Positions 7,018 to 8,976 of a stretch of DNA of 8,976 nt are shown here, one piece after another (the stretch's first letter is position 1; each line of letters opens with the position of its first letter). The DNA lies in contig JAEOUI010000061.1 of NCBI GenBank assembly GCA_016839425.1, positions 1-8,976 on the forward strand, given 5' to 3'. The translations under genes were made by a program, and so were the position numbers. Below the pieces are notes generated by a model, which saw only the letters and a list, made by a program, of their open reading frames with translations, had not been told where the DNA came from and made no database searches. Origin of the DNA: Promethearchaeota archaeon (GTDB lineage Archaea; Asgardarchaeota; Lokiarchaeia; Sigynarchaeales; SOKP01).

Positions 7018-8817
7018 GTGGTTTTTTCAGGGCTCGATGCTGAAGAATACGACCGTCAATACAAGGATAAGGTCTTGTTCAAACGAATTAGCACCTACTT
7101 TAATAAATATCGAAAAAAAATGGCATTAATAATCTTATTAATAGTCATTTCGTCCATATCAAGTTCTTTCTTGCCAATACTCACTTCGATAGCAATTCAG
7201 AACCTTGAAATTACCCCAAGTTCAAGTTATTTAACATTTATCATAATTCTAATGCTTTGCATCAATCTTTCTGCCTATGTCATCAATTACTTCCAACAGC
7301 TCAATTCAGCTAAAGTTATTGGAAATGTTATAATGGATATTCGAATTGATGCTAATGCCGCCGTGCTAAACCACGACTTGTCATTTTTTGATAAAAATCC
7401 TATTGGTAAAATCGTCTCAAGAGTGAATCGAGATTCTGATGAATTTGGAACAGCTGTCGATCTTACAATCCAAGCAATCGCAAATTTGTTTAGCGTAGTA
7501 ATTTTAATATTTTACATGTTTTTTATTAGCTTATTCCTGACACTATTGTTTCTCACCTCCATTCCGCTTTTTTTTCTAATAGCAACGGTATTTAGGAAAG
7601 TTGCAAGAAAAAAAACACTGTTAGGTCAGAGAGCACTAGCTTCGGTAAACTCATATGTTAAGGAAAGTTTCTCGGGCATTCAAATCGCTAAAACATTTCG
7701 CCAAGAAGAAAAAATGTATAAAAATTTTAACAAAATAAACTACCAATCATATAGGGTGACTTTACGAAGAGCTTTCGTTCTTAACGGGATTTTTCCCTCA
7801 TTAGGGGTCGTTCAAGGTGTTGTAATAATGTTACTTGTATATTTTGGAGGTTCAATGGTGTTAAGCGGAGGATTAATCTCAGGACAATTATTCTTATTCA
7901 TCCAAAGTATGTGGTTTTTAAGCTTCCCACTGTTCTCAATTGCGTCGTTTTGGCCTCAATTTCAAGCAGGCTTATCTGCAGGGGAGCGTATATTTGCATT
8001 AATCGATACAGAATCAAAAATAATTCAAAAAGATAATGTAAAACCCAATAGGTTGAAAGGCTCAATCGAGTTTAAAAACCTCACTTTTGAATATGAGCAG
8101 GATCTTCCCGTTTTTGAAGATTTTTCTCTAAAGATTGCGCCAGGAGAATCAATTGCTATTGTGGGGCATACAGGTGCGGGAAAATCAAGCTTGGCGAGCT
8201 TGATCGCAAGGTTCTATGAGTTTCAAAAAGGAGATATTTTAATAGACGAGATTAGCATCAGAAACTATAATATTCCTGAATATCGCAAGCAAATCGGAAT
8301 CATACCACAAACACCGTTTTTATGGGCAGACACGCTGGAAAACAACATTACATATTGTTGCAAGGAAGCTACGAAAAATAACGTATTAGAGGCTTTAGAA
8401 AAGGCAGGAGGAGCTGATTGGGTAGAAGACCTTTCTGAAGGACTTAATACATATATTCGTGAAAGAGGGAGTTTGCTTTCTATGGGACAGCGTCAACTTG
8501 CCGTTTTTGCCCGGGTTTTATTAGAGGATCCTTCTATATTAATCTTGGACGAGGCTACGGCTTCAATTGACCCTTTTACGGAGACTAAAATCCAAGACGC
8601 TCTTGAAAAAACCATTAAAAATAGAACTTCAATCATCATTGCTCATCGATTGTGGACAGTGCGTCATGTTGATAGGATAGTCGTGCTGGACCACGGTAAA
8701 ATCGTAGAAGAAGGAAATCACGACCAACTCATGGAAAAAAGAGGAAAATATTCCGAATTATACAATACTTACTTCCGCCATCAATCTCTCGACTATATTA
8801 ACAAAATACATAAGTAG
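7018..8817 (+). CDS. ABC exporter half-transporter with catalytic Glu and altered signature, subunit 2
   Basis: 599 aa, starting at GTG directly after the TAA of subunit 1. Same architecture: hydrophobic segments at about 35-61, 71-92, 150-192 (two), 255-282 and 287-312, then the ATPase domain. That domain has Walker A GHTGAGKS (383-390), Q-loop Gln431, X-loop RERG (481-484), Walker B ILILDE (507-512) with catalytic Glu512, D-loop SID and His543. The signature is LSMGQ (487-491), where the second residue of the usual SGG core is Met. In the heterodimer this poor signature would face the Walker motifs of subunit 1, which lack the catalytic Glu, while its own Walker motifs face the intact LSGGE of subunit 1. 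One composite site is therefore predicted active and one degenerate. Zero spacing and the internal ribosome-binding site imply coupled, near 1:1 synthesis. Confidence 0.93.
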   Translation: MVFSGLDAEEYDRQYKDKVLFKRISTYFNKYRKKMALIILLIVISSISSSFLPILTSIAIQNLEITPSSSYLTFIIILMLCINLSAYVINYFQQLNSAKVIGNVIMDIRIDANAAVLNHDLSFFDKNPIGKIVSRVNRDSDEFGTAVDLTIQAIANLFSVVILIFYMFFISLFLTLLFLTSIPLFFLIATVFRKVARKKTLLGQRALASVNSYVKESFSGIQIAKTFRQEEKMYKNFNKINYQSYRVTLRRAFVLNGIFPSLGVVQGVVIMLLVYFGGSMVLSGGLISGQLFLFIQSMWFLSFPLFSIASFWPQFQAGLSAGERIFALIDTESKIIQKDNVKPNRLKGSIEFKNLTFEYEQDLPVFEDFSLKIAPGESIAIVGHTGAGKSSLASLIARFYEFQKGDILIDEISIRNYNIPEYRKQIGIIPQTPFLWADTLENNITYCCKEATKNNVLEALEKAGGADWVEDLSEGLNTYIRERGSLLSMGQRQLAVFARVLLEDPSILILDEATASIDPFTETKIQDALEKTIKNRTSIIIAHRLWTVRHVDRIVVLDHGKIVEEGNHDQLMEKRGKYSELYNTYFRHQSLDYINKIHK

Positions 8818-8833
8818 GACACGAAGTAGGAGC

Positions 8834-8847
8834 TATTTTTAATCTTT
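8834..8847 (+). terminator. Candidate T-rich terminator after the ABC exporter genes
   Basis: CTATTTTTAATCTT follows the stop of the second exporter gene by about 16 nt. Archaeal transcription often ends at T-runs without a hairpin. It lies in the 37-nt gap between two convergent genes. Confidence 0.35.
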
Positions 8848-8854
8848 AATTAAG

Positions 8855-8976
8855 TCATAATTTTAAAAGTCTTATCTTAAAGGTTGTACCCTTATTTCGC
8901 CCTTTTGATTCAACAAGGATTTTACCTCCGTGAAGTTTAACAAATTCATTAGAAATAAATAAACCGAGACCCGATC
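8855..8976 (-). CDS. Histidine kinase, C-terminal end of the ATPase domain, partial at right edge
   Basis: The final 40 codons of a leftward gene, ending in TGA at 8857-8855; the rest lies beyond the window. The visible start SGLGLFISNEFVKLHGGKI is the G2 box and following helix of HATPase_c histidine kinases (usual form GxGLGLxIxKxIVxxHGGxI). It is followed by VESKGRNKGTTFKIRLL, the usual closing strands. The gene would be a sensor kinase that binds ATP and phosphorylates its own His, though the sensor part and any response regulator are outside the window. It ends right after the ATPase domain, so no C-terminal receiver domain is fused. It converges on the exporter operon with a 37-nt gap, so it is transcribed separately. 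Confidence 0.85.
   Translation of the reverse strand, partial: SGLGLFISNEFVKLHGGKILVESKGRNKGTTFKIRLLKL

Overview
The window most likely comes from an anaerobic archaeon with a low-GC genome. The evidence is a glutamate synthase split into three archaeal-type subunits, one carrying a bacterial-type 2[4Fe-4S] ferredoxin domain; a heterodisulfide-reductase (HdrB/HdrC) type protein; very AT-rich intergenic DNA; and ribosome-binding sites that fit an AGGAGGTGAT-type anti-Shine-Dalgarno pairing. An Asgard (Lokiarchaeia-like) lineage would fit, but no taxonomic marker is present. Anaerobic bacteria with archaeal-type glt genes cannot be excluded.

Left part (1-4818, all minus strand): a tight four-gene operon read leftwards. 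Its order is an HdrB-HdrC fusion (4818-3490), then gltB1, the glutaminase/amidotransferase subunit (3468-2275), then gltB2, the ferredoxin-FMN synthase subunit (2267-747), then gltB3, the GXGXG subunit (from 730, cut by the left edge). Gaps are 21, 7 and 16 nt. The three Glt proteins together equal one glutamate synthase large subunit: glutamine plus 2-oxoglutarate plus two electrons gives two glutamates. No flavoprotein small subunit (GltD) is visible. The leading HdrBC protein is the only other redox protein in the operon, which suggests it may handle electrons for the synthase.

Middle (4819-5175): a 357-nt, very AT-rich divergent intergenic region with candidate TATA elements for both directions and two imperfect or short inverted repeats.

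Right part (5176-8817, plus strand): two adjacent genes, with no spacer between them, for half-size ABC exporters. Their catalytic motifs are complementary. The first lacks the catalytic glutamate but has a good signature motif; the second has the glutamate but a degenerate LSMGQ signature. This is the pattern of a heterodimeric ABC exporter with one active and one degenerate ATP site. At the right edge (8855-8976, minus strand) is the C-terminal end of a histidine kinase, convergent with the exporter genes.

The most noteworthy feature is the HdrB-then-HdrC fusion heading a glutamate synthase operon. The domain order is opposite to that of HdrD/GlcF-like proteins, and the pairing suggests a possible unusual electron supply for glutamate synthesis.
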